Positions 18,282 to 26,900 of a DNA stretch of 64,000 nt are shown one piece after another. Positions within the stretch are counted from its first letter, which is position 1; each line of letters begins with the position of its first letter. The DNA comes from Nocardia spumae (GTDB lineage Bacteria; Actinomycetota; Actinomycetes; Mycobacteriales; Mycobacteriaceae). The notes under the pieces are model-generated. The model made no database searches and had not been told where the DNA came from. It worked only from the letters and a program-made list of their open reading frames with translations. A program made the position numbers and the translations under genes. The DNA is taken from the NCBI RefSeq assembly GCF_020733635.1, contig NZ_JAJFZL010000001.1:1674001-1738000 (forward strand), in the 5' to 3' direction.

Positions 18282-19793
18282 CTATTTCGGCGGGGCCGGC
18301 AGTGCGGGCAGTGGGACGACGATCCCGAACGGGAGGGTGATGGCCGGCGGCTGCGGCGGGGCCGGGGGAGCGGGCGGCGCCGGCGCCGCGCCCTGCGGAC
18401 TGGGTTCCGGTGTCTTGGACGGCATTTCCGGCTGCTGATCGGGCGCGGGCGCCGGTGCCGGCGCGCCGTTCGGCTGGGCCGGTGCGCCGGGGGCGGGCCG
18501 GTCCTGCGGCTGGGTGCAGGCGGGGGCGGCGGGTTTGGGTGCGTTCGGATCGTTCTGGGCCGCACCGGGATTCGCCGGCATGCTGGGATTCGCCGCCGCG
18601 TTCGGATTCGCCGCCGCGTTCGGATCGGCCGGTTTGCCGTCGGCGGCCTGTGGATCGACGGGGCGTACCGGATTGCCCGGCGCCCAGCGCTGGGTTTCCA
18701 TCGGTGCGGCGGGCCGGCCCGGTTGCGGCATCGGCGCGGGGACCGCGGCCGGATCGCACGGATTCGGCTTCGGTGGGGGGCAGAAGATTCCGCACGGAAT
18801 CGGTGGCAGGCCGGGCAGATTGATCATCACCTGGGTCGGCTGCTGCGGGGTCGGCACCGTCGTGGTGGCCTGCGACGGCGGTTCCGTCGGGGTCGGAATG
18901 GAGCCGTTGGCCGCGAGGATGTCGGGTCCGGCCGGCGGGACGGACATGGTGCCGGGCGGAACCATATCCGGGGATATGGTCACCTGGGTCGGGGTGCCGC
19001 CGGTCTTGTAGGCGTTGGCCCAACTCAGCACGTTGGAGGCGTAGGCGGTCGAGTTGTTGTAGCGCAGGACCGCGCGCAGTTCCTGTTGCGGGTCGCGCAG
19101 ATTCAACCCGCCCGAGCACAGGTACTTCCCGGCGGCCAGTGACGCGTCGAAGACGTTGTTCGGATCCGCCACGCCGTCGCCGTTACCGTCGGAGGCATAG
19201 TACGACCAGGTGCCGGGCAGGAACTGCATCGGCCCGACCGCCCGGACGAAGTTGCCGTCGGCGGCCTTGATCACCTCGTTACCCGGGAGGGTCCCGTCCA
19301 GGGAGGGACCATAGATGGTGCCGATCGTGGTGCCGGCGGCATCGGTGCGGCCGTGGCCGGCGTGGTTGGACTCGATATGCCCGATACCCGCCAACAGGCT
19401 CCAGCTCAGACCGCAGTTCGGTTCCGACGACTGCAGAGTCAGCTCGGCATTGCGATAGGCGGCCAGCACGATCTCCGGAATTCCGAAGGCCCCGTTACCT
19501 CCTGGCAATGCGATGTCCCGCAGCGGGACCGTGTCGCCGAACAACGGCGCCCCGTTCGCGGGCGCCGCCATAGCTCGAAGTTTGCGGGGAGGTTCGGGCG
19601 CTGCCGGCACCAGTCCGGCTGATGCGGTGTCGGAGTTGCCGGCGTCGGTGGGGGAGCTCGCTGCCGCCAGGCGTGCCTCGGCCGTCTTGGGCGCACTCGT
19701 TCTGGCGGTGGTGTGCGCTGCCGAACCGGTAGCCATCAAACCCGCAACCACCAGCGCCGACACGGTAATCGGTCCAGATATTCGCATCGGCAC
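18282..19793 (-). CDS. Secreted transglycosylase with Pro/Asn-rich C-terminal tail
   Basis: 503 residues from the GTG at 19793, chosen because GAGGGG (19801-19806) lies 7 nt upstream; an ATG at 19814 lacks a ribosome site. Signal peptide (ISGPITVSALVVAGLMATGSAA), then a catalytic domain (residues ~100-260) with LAGIGHIESNHAGHG, RAVGPMQFLPGTW and GNGDGVADPNNVFDASLAAGKYLC. The last ~220 residues are Pro/Ala-rich, with NPNAAANPNAAANP repeats and four Cys; this looks like a wall-spanning stalk. Paralogue of the next gene. Confidence 0.88.
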   Translation of the reverse strand: MPMRISGPITVSALVVAGLMATGSAAHTTARTSAPKTAEARLAAASSPTDAGNSDTASAGLVPAAPEPPRKLRAMAAPANGAPLFGDTVPLRDIALPGGNGAFGIPEIVLAAYRNAELTLQSSEPNCGLSWSLLAGIGHIESNHAGHGRTDAAGTTIGTIYGPSLDGTLPGNEVIKAADGNFVRAVGPMQFLPGTWSYYASDGNGDGVADPNNVFDASLAAGKYLCSGGLNLRDPQQELRAVLRYNNSTAYASNVLSWANAYKTGGTPTQVTISPDMVPPGTMSVPPAGPDILAANGSIPTPTEPPSQATTTVPTPQQPTQVMINLPGLPPIPCGIFCPPPKPNPCDPAAVPAPMPQPGRPAAPMETQRWAPGNPVRPVDPQAADGKPADPNAAANPNAAANPSMPANPGAAQNDPNAPKPAAPACTQPQDRPAPGAPAQPNGAPAPAPAPDQQPEMPSKTPEPSPQGAAPAPPAPPAPPQPPAITLPFGIVVPLPALPAPPK

Positions 19794-19846
19794 AACCAAT
19801 CCCCTCGTAGTCATTGGGCGGCCTGTTCAGCACGGGGCCGCCGCGG

Positions 19847-19884
19847 ACAACGTGATCCAGGTTACCTGTCGGTCAGCACGTTGT
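19847..19884 (-). promoter_or_regulatory. Inverted repeat around putative -10 of long transglycosylase gene
   Basis: ACAACGTG (19847-19854) and CACGTTGT (19877-19884) are perfect inverted arms 22 bp apart. TAACCT (19859-19864, minus strand) lies between them and could be the -10. A repressor site or loop is possible; no regulator is evident. Confidence 0.35.
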
Positions 19885-19899
19885 TATCGATAATTGCGG

Positions 19900-20511
19900 T
19901 CAGCCGCCATCTATTTGAGGCGAAATCGGTACCCGACCCCTCTTTCGATCGGTACTTTTCTTGGTCTTGGCGGCCTCGACAGCATCTTCGTCGTCCAGCG
20001 GCGCATGTAGTTGGAGCCGCGCCAGAGCATCTTTGATGTCTTCGAGCTCTCGGCGCAGATAGTCACGAGTGGCCACCTCGCCGACCGCGATCCGCAGCGC
20101 CGCCAACTCGCGGGCCAGGAACTCGGTATCGGCCTTGGTCTGCGCGGCACGCGAGCGGTCCTCCTCGAGCGCGACCTTGTCCCGGTTGTCCTGTCGGTTC
20201 TGCGCCAGCAGGATCAACGGTGCGGCATAGGCGGCCTGGGTGGAGAAGGCCAGGTTGAGCAGGATGAAGGGGTACGGGTCCCATTGCAGCGAAACCGCGA
20301 ACACGTTCAGCAGGATCCAGACCACGACCACGACGGACTGCAGCAGCAGATAGCGCCCGGTGCCCAGGAACCGGGCCACGGTCTCGCTGCCACGAGCCAC
20401 CGCCTCGGCGTCTATCTCGAACCGGAATCGGGATTCGACGGGGGTTTCCAGGCGCTGGCGCGGAAGTGCCTTCTCCGTGCGCACGCCGGCGCGTTCGCTG
20501 CGCTCGCTCAT
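19900..20511 (-). CDS. DUF1003 membrane protein
   Basis: 203 residues. Conserved DUF1003 core with two membrane helices (YLLLQSVVVVVWILLNVFAV and PFILLNLAFSTQAAYAAPLILLAQNRQ) joined by the WDPYPF turn, then a charged C-terminal coil (AAQTKADTEFLARELAALRIAVGEV). Starts with ATGA overlapping the stop of the MgtE-like gene, so the two are coupled. Same pair as Rv1231c/Rv1232c. Function unknown; a link to divalent metal handling is inference from the partner. Confidence 0.87.
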   Translation of the reverse strand: MSERSERAGVRTEKALPRQRLETPVESRFRFEIDAEAVARGSETVARFLGTGRYLLLQSVVVVVWILLNVFAVSLQWDPYPFILLNLAFSTQAAYAAPLILLAQNRQDNRDKVALEEDRSRAAQTKADTEFLARELAALRIAVGEVATRDYLRRELEDIKDALARLQLHAPLDDEDAVEAAKTKKSTDRKRGRVPISPQIDGG

Positions 20512-21845
20512 TGCTGTGCCTTTCCGGCTTCGGCCGCCCGGCCCGCCGCCGCGACCGCGTGGATCGCGTTCGCCGAATCGGAGCCGTCCTCATCCTGTTC
20601 GCGCCAGTCCTCGGGTAGCAGATGGTCCAGGACGTCGTCGACGCTGACGGCTCCGAGCAGGTGGTTCTCCTCGTCCACCACCGGTCCGCAGACCAGGTTG
20701 TAGGTCGCGAAGTAGCGGGTGACGGTGGTGAGGGCGGCTTCCGGACGCAGCTGGGTCAGATCGCTGTCGACCAGACCGCCGACCAGTGTCGCGGGGGGTT
20801 CCCGCAGCAGCTGCTGGGTGTGCACGCAGCCCAGATAACGGCCGGTCGGGGTGGCGGTGGGCGGGCGGACCACGAACACCATCGACGCCAGCGCCGGGGT
20901 GAGGTCGGGATCGCGGACCCGCGCCAGCGCCTCGGCGACGGTGGCGGCGGGAGTGAGTACCACCGGCCGGGGCGTCATCATGCCGCCGGCGGTGTAGGGC
21001 GAGTACTCGAGCAGTCGCCGCACCGGTTCGGACTCCTCCGGATCCATCAGCGCCAGCAGCGCTTCGGCCTCCCCGGTGGGCAGTTCACCGAGCAGGTCGG
21101 CGGCGTCGTCGGGATCCATCGCCTCCAGCAGATCGGCCGCGCGTTCCACGCCCAGGTGCTGCAGTACGTCGACCTGATCGTCGTCGGGAAGTTCCTGCAC
21201 CACGTCGGCGAGGCGCTCGTCGTCCAGCGCCCGGGCCAATTCGATGCGGCGCTTCTCGGGCAGTTCACGCAGCAGATGAGCCACATCCGCGGGGCGCAGG
21301 CCCTCGAACTGCCCGAGCAACTGGGTGACGTCCTGACCGGGCAGATTCAGTTCGTGCTGGGTCAGCCCGCGCACATCCGACCACTCCACGACGTGGACTT
21401 CGCGGCGCCGGCCCAGCCGGCGATGCCCGCGCACCGCCACCCGCGACAGCACCCAGTCCCGGGTGCGGCTCTGTTCGATGCCCAGGTCGACGACGAAAAC
21501 ATCCACTCCCTCGAGGTCGGGCAGTTCGGGGTCTGCGACGCGCACCTTGGAGTCGAGGACCTGGGCCAGGGCCAGCATCTCGCCCGGTCGCTGTTCGAAA
21601 CGGCGCAAGCTCACGGTGCCGGTGTTGAGGTTCACCGAATTCGGCTCGATCGCGTTGACGCGCAGCATCGGCACGAAAATGCGTTTACGCGTGGGCAATT
21701 CGACGAGCAGTCCCAGCACCCTGGGTTGCTGGCGGTCGTAGCGGATGGAGATCACCACGTCGCGGAGGCGGCCGATAGACTCGCCGTCCGGACCCAGTAC
21801 CACCAGGCCCGCCAGCCTGGCGGCGAAAACTTTCGTTGCTGCCAT
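20508..21845 (-). CDS. Soluble PRC-MgtE_N-CBS protein
   Basis: 445 residues. Order: PRC-barrel-like N-terminus (VFAARLAGLVVLGPDGESIGRLRDVVISIRYD, residues 1-90), MgtE N-terminal alpha-superhelix with repeated acidic turns (LADVVQELPDDDQVDVLQHLG, LLEAMDPDDAADLLGELP, residues ~165-275), and two CBS domains (to ~430). No transmembrane MgtE channel domain is present, so it is likely a cytosolic Mg2+/nucleotide sensor rather than a transporter. ATG 21845 lies 7 nt after TAGCCT. Corresponds to Rv1232c; coupled to the DUF1003 gene. Confidence 0.88.
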   Translation of the reverse strand: MAATKVFAARLAGLVVLGPDGESIGRLRDVVISIRYDRQQPRVLGLLVELPTRKRIFVPMLRVNAIEPNSVNLNTGTVSLRRFEQRPGEMLALAQVLDSKVRVADPELPDLEGVDVFVVDLGIEQSRTRDWVLSRVAVRGHRRLGRRREVHVVEWSDVRGLTQHELNLPGQDVTQLLGQFEGLRPADVAHLLRELPEKRRIELARALDDERLADVVQELPDDDQVDVLQHLGVERAADLLEAMDPDDAADLLGELPTGEAEALLALMDPEESEPVRRLLEYSPYTAGGMMTPRPVVLTPAATVAEALARVRDPDLTPALASMVFVVRPPTATPTGRYLGCVHTQQLLREPPATLVGGLVDSDLTQLRPEAALTTVTRYFATYNLVCGPVVDEENHLLGAVSVDDVLDHLLPEDWREQDEDGSDSANAIHAVAAAGRAAEAGKAQQ

Positions 21846-21852
21846 AAGTGCA

Positions 21853-21858
21853 AGGCTA
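21853..21858 (-). promoter_or_regulatory. -10 element of MgtE/CBS gene
   Basis: TAGCCT on the minus strand, 7 nt before the ATG; leaderless layout, divergent from the CitE-like gene. Confidence 0.5.
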
Positions 21859-21895
21859 TGTGGTGCAGCCGCGCGAGACGATTCAGGAGCAGCCC

Positions 21896-22840
21896 ATGTC
21901 AACGCGTCGTTCGGTGCTCGCCGTACCCGGCAGTAATCTGCGGATGATCGACAAGGCCAAGGGCTTGCCCGCCGACGAGATCTTCCTGGACCTCGAGGAC
22001 GCCGTCGCTCCGCCCGCCAAGGCCGCGGCGCGCGCCAACATCATCGCCGCGCTGAACTCACCGGGCTGGGGTGATCAGATCAAGGTGGTGCGGGTCAACG
22101 ACTGGACCACCCAGTGGACCTACTCCGACGTGATCTCGGTGGTCGAAGGAGCGGGCCGCGATCTGGACGCGATCCTGTTGCCGAAGGTGCTCGACGCCGG
22201 GCAGGTACGCGCCCTCGATCTGCTGCTGACCCAATTGGAGAAGGCCAACGGTCTCGAAGTGGGGCGCATCGGCATCGAACCGCAGCTGGAGAACGCGCTG
22301 GGCCTGCGCAACATCGATGAGATCGCCACCGCGAGCCCGCGGGTGCGGACCCTGGTCTTCGGCCCGGCCGATTTCATGGCCAGTATCAATATGCGCACCC
22401 TGGTGGTCGGCGAACAGCCCGAGGGTTACGAGCCCGGCGACGCCTATCACCACATCCTGATGACCATTCTGCTGACCGCCCGCGCTCACGGACTGCAGGC
22501 GATCGACGGTCCGTACCTGCAGATTCGCGATCTGGACGGTTTCCGCCGGGCGGCATCGCGCACGGCCGCACTGGGTTTCGACGGCAAGTGGGTCCTGCAT
22601 CCCACCCAGATCGAGGCCGCGAACGAGATCTTCAGCCCGCGCCAGGCCGATTACGACCGCGCCGAGGAGATTCTCGACGCCTACGCGTACCACACCTCGG
22701 CCGAGGGCGGCGCCCGCGGCGCGGTCATGCTGGGCGACGAGATGATCGATGAGGCCAGCGCGAAGATGGCCCAGGTGGTGGCGGAGAAGGGCCGCGCCGC
22801 CGGCATGGCCCGCACCACCACGTTCCGACCCGGCCGATAA
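21896..22840 (+). CDS. HpcH/HpaI (CitE-like) CoA-ester lyase
   Basis: 314 residues from the ATG at 21896, preceded by AGGAG. TIM-barrel lyase of the citrate-lyase beta/malyl-CoA lyase family: RRSVLAVPGSNLRMIDKAKGLPADEIFLDLEDAVAP carries the conserved acidic metal-site residues, IGIEPQLENALGLRNIDEIA and VFGPADFM follow. It likely cleaves or forms a 3-hydroxy-acyl-CoA such as malyl-CoA or citramalyl-CoA. No citF/citD neighbours, so not a citrate lyase complex. Exact substrate unknown. Confidence 0.87.
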   Translation: MSTRRSVLAVPGSNLRMIDKAKGLPADEIFLDLEDAVAPPAKAAARANIIAALNSPGWGDQIKVVRVNDWTTQWTYSDVISVVEGAGRDLDAILLPKVLDAGQVRALDLLLTQLEKANGLEVGRIGIEPQLENALGLRNIDEIATASPRVRTLVFGPADFMASINMRTLVVGEQPEGYEPGDAYHHILMTILLTARAHGLQAIDGPYLQIRDLDGFRRAASRTAALGFDGKWVLHPTQIEAANEIFSPRQADYDRAEEILDAYAYHTSAEGGARGAVMLGDEMIDEASAKMAQVVAEKGRAAGMARTTTFRPGR

Positions 22841-22864
22841 CCGGGACCTGCCGGCGCCCGGCCG

Positions 22865-23503
22865 TCACTGCCGCAACCGCGTGGCGCCCTCGCCGGTGAT
22901 CCGGTCGAGGGCGGCGGACCGCCCGCTGATCAGCAGCAGTAGCGCGGCCGAGGGGCCTTCGACCGCGAGACCGGTACCCGCCGACCATGGGGAATCGGTT
23001 GCGGTCAATCGGTATCCGGCGAACCGCCTGCGGGCATGGAAGGGCGCGCCCGTCTCCCAGATCCGCCGCAGTGCCGATACCGCTGCCGCGGTGGGCATCT
23101 CCCGTGTGATGCCCAGCGGGATCGCGATGTCCTGGCCGTGCAGGAGCAGATCCATCAGGCGATCGGCCGGGGTGGTCCCGAACGGGACGGCACGCGATCC
23201 GACGCTGTCGCGGAACTCGGCGAGCAGTGCCGGGGTCGAGCGGGCGTCGGCGTAGCGGATCGCGGAGTCGCGGATCGCGCGATCGAGGTTGCCGCGCGCC
23301 CGAATCAGCCCCATCGCGATCGCCGGCACATCCAGTCGGGTGGCCTGGATCAGATGGGCGGCGACATCGCGCACGCGCCAGCCGTCGCACAGTGAGGGGT
23401 GATCCCAGCCGGATGCGGCGAGCGAGCCCAGCAGATCCGCGAGTCCGGCTCGTTCCACGACGATCGCCTGCCAGATCTGTTCGAGGTCCATCGGTGCGGT
23501 CAT
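22865..23503 (-). CDS. Maleylpyruvate isomerase-type mycothiol-dependent protein
   Basis: 212 residues from the ATG at 23503 with GAGGAG 7 nt upstream. DinB-like four-helix domain: WQAIVVERAGLADLLGSLAASGWDHPSLCDGWRVRDVAAHLIQ carries the conserved CxGW-x-VxD-x-x-AH signature of mycothiol-dependent maleylpyruvate isomerases, and a second His sits in LLLHGQDIAIPLG. Substrate unknown. Divergent from a MerR regulator with a 72-bp shared spacer, which suggests regulation by it. Confidence 0.82.
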   Translation of the reverse strand: MTAPMDLEQIWQAIVVERAGLADLLGSLAASGWDHPSLCDGWRVRDVAAHLIQATRLDVPAIAMGLIRARGNLDRAIRDSAIRYADARSTPALLAEFRDSVGSRAVPFGTTPADRLMDLLLHGQDIAIPLGITREMPTAAAVSALRRIWETGAPFHARRRFAGYRLTATDSPWSAGTGLAVEGPSAALLLLISGRSAALDRITGEGATRLRQ

Positions 23504-23526
23504 GTTCGTACTCCTCACTGGGGATG

Positions 23527-23550
23527 CGGATTCCCGTACCGTAGGAATTC
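23527..23550. promoter_or_regulatory. Imperfect dyad between MerR gene and isomerase gene
   Basis: GGATTCC (23528-23534) faces GGAATTCC (23544-23551) with TACCGT between, giving an imperfect dyad in the divergent spacer. A MerR-type operator is plausible; no strong -35 with a 19-bp spacer could be assigned. Confidence 0.3.
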
Positions 23551-23575
23551 CAGTCGGGTGGAGGTGCAAGCGAAC

Positions 23576-24535
23576 GTGACCGAGGCCACACCTCGCGACG
23601 AGTTGATCGGCATCGGCGCGCTGTCCCGGTCGACCGGGGTTCCCGTTCGCACGCTGCGGTTCTACTGCGACGAGGGGGTCCTCGACACCGTGCGCAGCGC
23701 CACCGGTCATCGGCTGTTCGATCCGGCGACCGCCGCGGAGCAGGTGGCGTTCGTGCGGCGGCTGCGGGGCCTGGGACTCGGTTTGGCCGCGATCGTCGAG
23801 GTCCTGCGCGGGGCCGTATCGATCGGCGATGCCGTTGCCGCCGAACGCCGCTCGCTCGACAACGAATTGACGGCACTGCGCTGGCGCCGCGCCGCACTCG
23901 TCGCGGTCGAGACCGCCGCACCGGAACTACGCGCCGCGCGCCTCGAACGCCTGGCCGCAGTGCTGGACGGACCGCATGCCCGCGACGGTCTCGTCGCGAT
24001 ATGGCGGCGTCTGCTGGCTCCCATGCCGGCCACCGAATTCGACGGGTTCGTCGAGATGAACGTCCCCGCGCCACCCGCCGATCCCACCGCGGCGCAGGTT
24101 CTCGCCTACGCCGACCTCGTCTGCGCCGCAGCCGATCCCGGCTGGTTCGCGGCGGTCTCGCGCCAGCTGTGGGGTGGCGACCGGCGGGCCGTCGTCCACC
24201 CGCGCGAACTGCTGGCGGGGGTCGCCGAGGCATGCGCGGCCGTGGGCGTGTCGGCGACGGCGGAGGTCGAGCCGCGCCCCGGTGCGGAACTCGACCGCTT
24301 CGTGGCCGCCCATGCCGCCGCCCGTGAGGTTCGCGACACACCGCGATTCCGGAGGCGACTCCGCGGCGCCCTCGGTGACACCGATCCGCGGATCCACCGA
24401 TATTGGGCTCGCACCGGTGACATGCTGGGCACCACGACCGCCGGGGCCGCGCAGCACTGGCTGTCGCGGGCGCTGGACCGAGATGTCCGTTTCTCGCCCG
24501 CGCCGGTAAAATCGGACACGCGGGCGGGGCGCTGA
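23576..24535 (+). CDS. MerR-family transcriptional regulator
   Basis: 319 residues from the GTG at 23576. MerR helix-turn-helix at the N-terminus: IGALSRSTGVPVRTLRFYCDEGVL, then HRLFDPATAAEQVAFVRRLRGLGLGLAAIVEVL. The dimerisation helix and a long (~220 aa) C-terminal domain of unknown ligand specificity follow; no metal-binding Cys cluster is visible. Divergent from the mycothiol-type isomerase gene. GGAGG lies about 11 nt before the start, so the exact start is moderately certain. Confidence 0.85.
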   Translation: MTEATPRDELIGIGALSRSTGVPVRTLRFYCDEGVLDTVRSATGHRLFDPATAAEQVAFVRRLRGLGLGLAAIVEVLRGAVSIGDAVAAERRSLDNELTALRWRRAALVAVETAAPELRAARLERLAAVLDGPHARDGLVAIWRRLLAPMPATEFDGFVEMNVPAPPADPTAAQVLAYADLVCAAADPGWFAAVSRQLWGGDRRAVVHPRELLAGVAEACAAVGVSATAEVEPRPGAELDRFVAAHAAAREVRDTPRFRRRLRGALGDTDPRIHRYWARTGDMLGTTTAGAAQHWLSRALDRDVRFSPAPVKSDTRAGR

Positions 24536-24584
24536 ACCGCCGCATCCGGCCGCGACGGCGATATCGACCTAGGATGCGAGAGTT

Positions 24585-25076
24585 ATGACCAATCCGTTGG
24601 GTAGTACGAATCGCAATCGGCCCGGCCTGCCGACGCCGCCGTCGGGGTGGCCGGTGGCCTCGTATCCGACCTATGCGGAGGCGCAGCGGGCGGTCGACTA
24701 TCTGGCCGACAATCAGTTCCCGGTGGAGAACATGACCATCGTGGGTGTCGACCTCATGCAGGTCGAACGCGTGCTCGGCCGTCTCACCTGGGGCAAAGTC
24801 ATTGGCGGCGGCATGGTTTCGGGCGCTTGGCTGGGTTTGTTCCTGGGTCTGCTGCTGAGCCTGTTCACCACCGGCGGGGTGATCGGACCGCTGGTGGTCG
24901 GCTTGATCGGCGGCATCATCTTCGGGCTCATCTCGGCGGTCATCCCGTACGCGGCCACCCGCGGCACCCGCGATTTCGCCTCGACCATGCAGTTGGTCGC
25001 CGGGCGCTACGACGTGCTGTGCGATCCGAAGGTGGCCGAGCAGGCGCGTGACATGCTGGCTCGCCTGGCCCTGTAG
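24585..25076 (+). CDS. GSP17M-type membrane protein (Rv1234-like)
   Basis: 163 residues. N-terminal ~60 residues form the general-stress-protein 17M fold (GWPVASYPTYAEAQRAVDYLADNQFPVENMTIVGVDLMQVERVLGR). Two Gly-rich membrane helices follow (GMVSGAWLGLFLGLLLSLFTTGG and PLVVGLIGGIIFGLISAVIPY), and a short soluble end (QLVAGRYDVLCDPKVAEQARDML). TAGGAT lies 9 nt before the ATG. Position between the MgtE/DUF1003 pair and corA follows M. tuberculosis (Rv1234). Function unknown. Confidence 0.87.
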   Translation: MTNPLGSTNRNRPGLPTPPSGWPVASYPTYAEAQRAVDYLADNQFPVENMTIVGVDLMQVERVLGRLTWGKVIGGGMVSGAWLGLFLGLLLSLFTTGGVIGPLVVGLIGGIIFGLISAVIPYAATRGTRDFASTMQLVAGRYDVLCDPKVAEQARDMLARLAL

Positions 25077-25096
25077 CGCTCTGGCACGGTAGGGCT

Positions 25097-25696
25097 ATGG
25101 AACTCGATCAGGTGCGGGCCGCGGTCCTGACGCATTTCGGCATCCCGCGCGCCGAGTCGGGCTGGGACGCCACCCGCTTCGATTCGGCATCGGTGACCTT
25201 CCTGGGACTCGAGCCGATCGAAATCCTGCGTATCCCCGACGGCGAGTTCGTGCACTACGTCACCCTCGGCGGCTCCCGGCATCCGATGACCGATCCCGCC
25301 GCGGCGCTGGCCGATCCGCTGCGCGGCCCGCGCGCGGAGCTCGTCTTGACCGTGCGCGGCGGGGCGGGGGTGCAGGCCGGATTACCGCGCGGGCTCGGTG
25401 TGCTGATCGCCGCGCCGGCGGTGGAAGGTGTTGTGTTGCAGACCGACGCCCTCCTCGATCTCGGAGAGCCGTTGTGGCGCAACGCGCCGTTCACGGCCGC
25501 GCTGCTGGGCACGGCCGATATCGCCGAGGTGCCGCTGCCCGAACCCGCCGAGCCGGTGCGATTCCTGTCCGTCGCGCCGATCACCGCGACCGAGGCCGCC
25601 TGGGTGCGGGTGCGGGGTGCGGGGGCATTGCGGGAAGCGTGGGCGGAGGCGGGCATCGATGTGCGGGATCCGGATCGATCCGTGGCGAATCTGTAA
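25097..25696 (+). CDS. Suppressor-of-fused-domain-like protein
   Basis: 199 residues. Overall pattern of bacterial SUFU-domain proteins: VTFLGLEPIEILRIPDGEFVHYVTLGGSRHPM, then AELVLTVRGG, and a late VRFLSVAPITATEAAWVRVRGAGALREAWAEAGIDVRDPDR. Bacterial SUFU proteins are often immunity-like or of unknown role. No toxin partner is seen here. Its stop is 3 bases from the stop of convergent corA, leaving no room for a terminator. Confidence 0.65.
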   Translation: MELDQVRAAVLTHFGIPRAESGWDATRFDSASVTFLGLEPIEILRIPDGEFVHYVTLGGSRHPMTDPAAALADPLRGPRAELVLTVRGGAGVQAGLPRGLGVLIAAPAVEGVVLQTDALLDLGEPLWRNAPFTAALLGTADIAEVPLPEPAEPVRFLSVAPITATEAAWVRVRGAGALREAWAEAGIDVRDPDRSVANL

Positions 25697-25699
25697 CCG

Positions 25700-26782
25700 T
25701 CACAACCATTTGTTGCGTCGCAGCGCCACGAACAGCGCACCGCAGATCACCAGAATGATGAGCCATATCAGCCCGTAACCGTAGGTCCACCCCAGCTCCG
25801 GCATGTGCTCGAAATTCATCCCGTAGATTCCGGCGATCATGGTCGGCACCGCCGCCATCGCGGCCCAGGCGGAGATCTTGCGCATATCGGTGTTCTGCTG
25901 GACGCTCACCTTCGCCAGCGCCGCGTTGATCAGGGCGCTGAGCGCTTCGTCGAAATCACTGATCCGCTCCGCGACGGCGGTGTGGTGATCGGCGACATCG
26001 CGCAGATATCGGCGGATCTCCTTCGGCATCGGCAATTCCGTACTGCGACTGAGCAATTGCAGCGGCAGCGCGAGCGGATTGACCGCCCGTCGCAATTCGA
26101 CGACCTCGCGCTTGAGCTGATAGATCGCCTCGATGGTGAGGCGGCTGCGCGGCGTGAAGACCTCTTCCTCCATGGCCTCCACATCGTCTTCCACCGACTG
26201 GGTGACCAGCAGGTACGAGTCGACCACATGGTCGGCGACGGCGTGCAGTACCGCGCCGGGCCCCAGCGCCAGCCGATCGGGATGCTGTTCCATCTGGTCG
26301 CGGACCACGGCCAGCGCGGTGTGCTCGCCGTGCCGGACCGTCACGACGAAATCCGGGCCCACGAAGATCATGATCTCGCCCGTCTGCACGATCTCGCTGA
26401 CCGAATTCGGATCGTGCTCGAGGTATTTCACCGTGCGCAGCACCAGGAACATCGTGTCGTCGTAGCGCTCGAGCTTGGGCCGCTGATGCGCGTGCACGGC
26501 ATCTTCGACCGCCAGTTCGTGCAGTCCGAAAATCTGTGCCACCTCGGCCATCTGATCCGCATCGGGTGCGTGGATACCCACCCAGACGAAGCCCTTGTTC
26601 TGCTTGCGTACCTGCGCCAGCCCGTCCGCCGGGGTGACATGTCCGGGTTGACGCCGCCCGTCGACGTAGACCCCGCAATCGACGATGGCGCGGGCGGTGG
26701 GCACCGGAATGCGGGGGACGCGCGGGTTACGCCGCGTCCTCCCGGAGCCACGGAACTGTGGAAACGGAGGTATCGAGGGCAC
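25700..26782 (-). CDS. corA: CorA magnesium/cobalt transporter
   Basis: 360 residues from the GTG at 26782, 8 nt after TAGCAT. Large cytoplasmic domain (FVWVGIHAPDADQMAEVAQIFGLHELAVEDAVHAHQRPKLERYDD), then two C-terminal membrane helices with the signature YGMNFEHMPELGW between them and a short basic tail RRNKWL. Pentameric channel for Mg2+ or Co2+ uptake. Corresponds to Rv1239c. Divergent from the PHP gene. Confidence 0.94.
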   Translation of the reverse strand: MPSIPPFPQFRGSGRTRRNPRVPRIPVPTARAIVDCGVYVDGRRQPGHVTPADGLAQVRKQNKGFVWVGIHAPDADQMAEVAQIFGLHELAVEDAVHAHQRPKLERYDDTMFLVLRTVKYLEHDPNSVSEIVQTGEIMIFVGPDFVVTVRHGEHTALAVVRDQMEQHPDRLALGPGAVLHAVADHVVDSYLLVTQSVEDDVEAMEEEVFTPRSRLTIEAIYQLKREVVELRRAVNPLALPLQLLSRSTELPMPKEIRRYLRDVADHHTAVAERISDFDEALSALINAALAKVSVQQNTDMRKISAWAAMAAVPTMIAGIYGMNFEHMPELGWTYGYGLIWLIILVICGALFVALRRNKWL

Positions 26783-26790
26783 GATGCCGG

Positions 26791-26796
26791 ATGCTA
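26791..26796 (-). promoter_or_regulatory. -10 element of corA
   Basis: TAGCAT on the minus strand, 8 nt before the GTG; leaderless layout. Confidence 0.45.
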
Positions 26797-26900
26797 GCGG
26801 CTGAGATCGGTGCCCCGCAGGAGATGGTGCGCCGCACCACGGCCGCGCCGCCGCGCCCCGACCGCGTGCCGCACGACCGCGGTTGGGCAAGATGGAGCGC

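Noticed and set aside
17296..19119. 607-codon open frame spanning two regions
   Set aside because: Only the 3' part (from GTG 18132) has transglycosylase content and a ribosome site; the rest is the antisense-frame shadow of the Pro-rich tail gene.
22725..24545. 606-codon minus-strand frame
   Set aside because: Arg/Pro-rich shadow of the MerR and isomerase genes.
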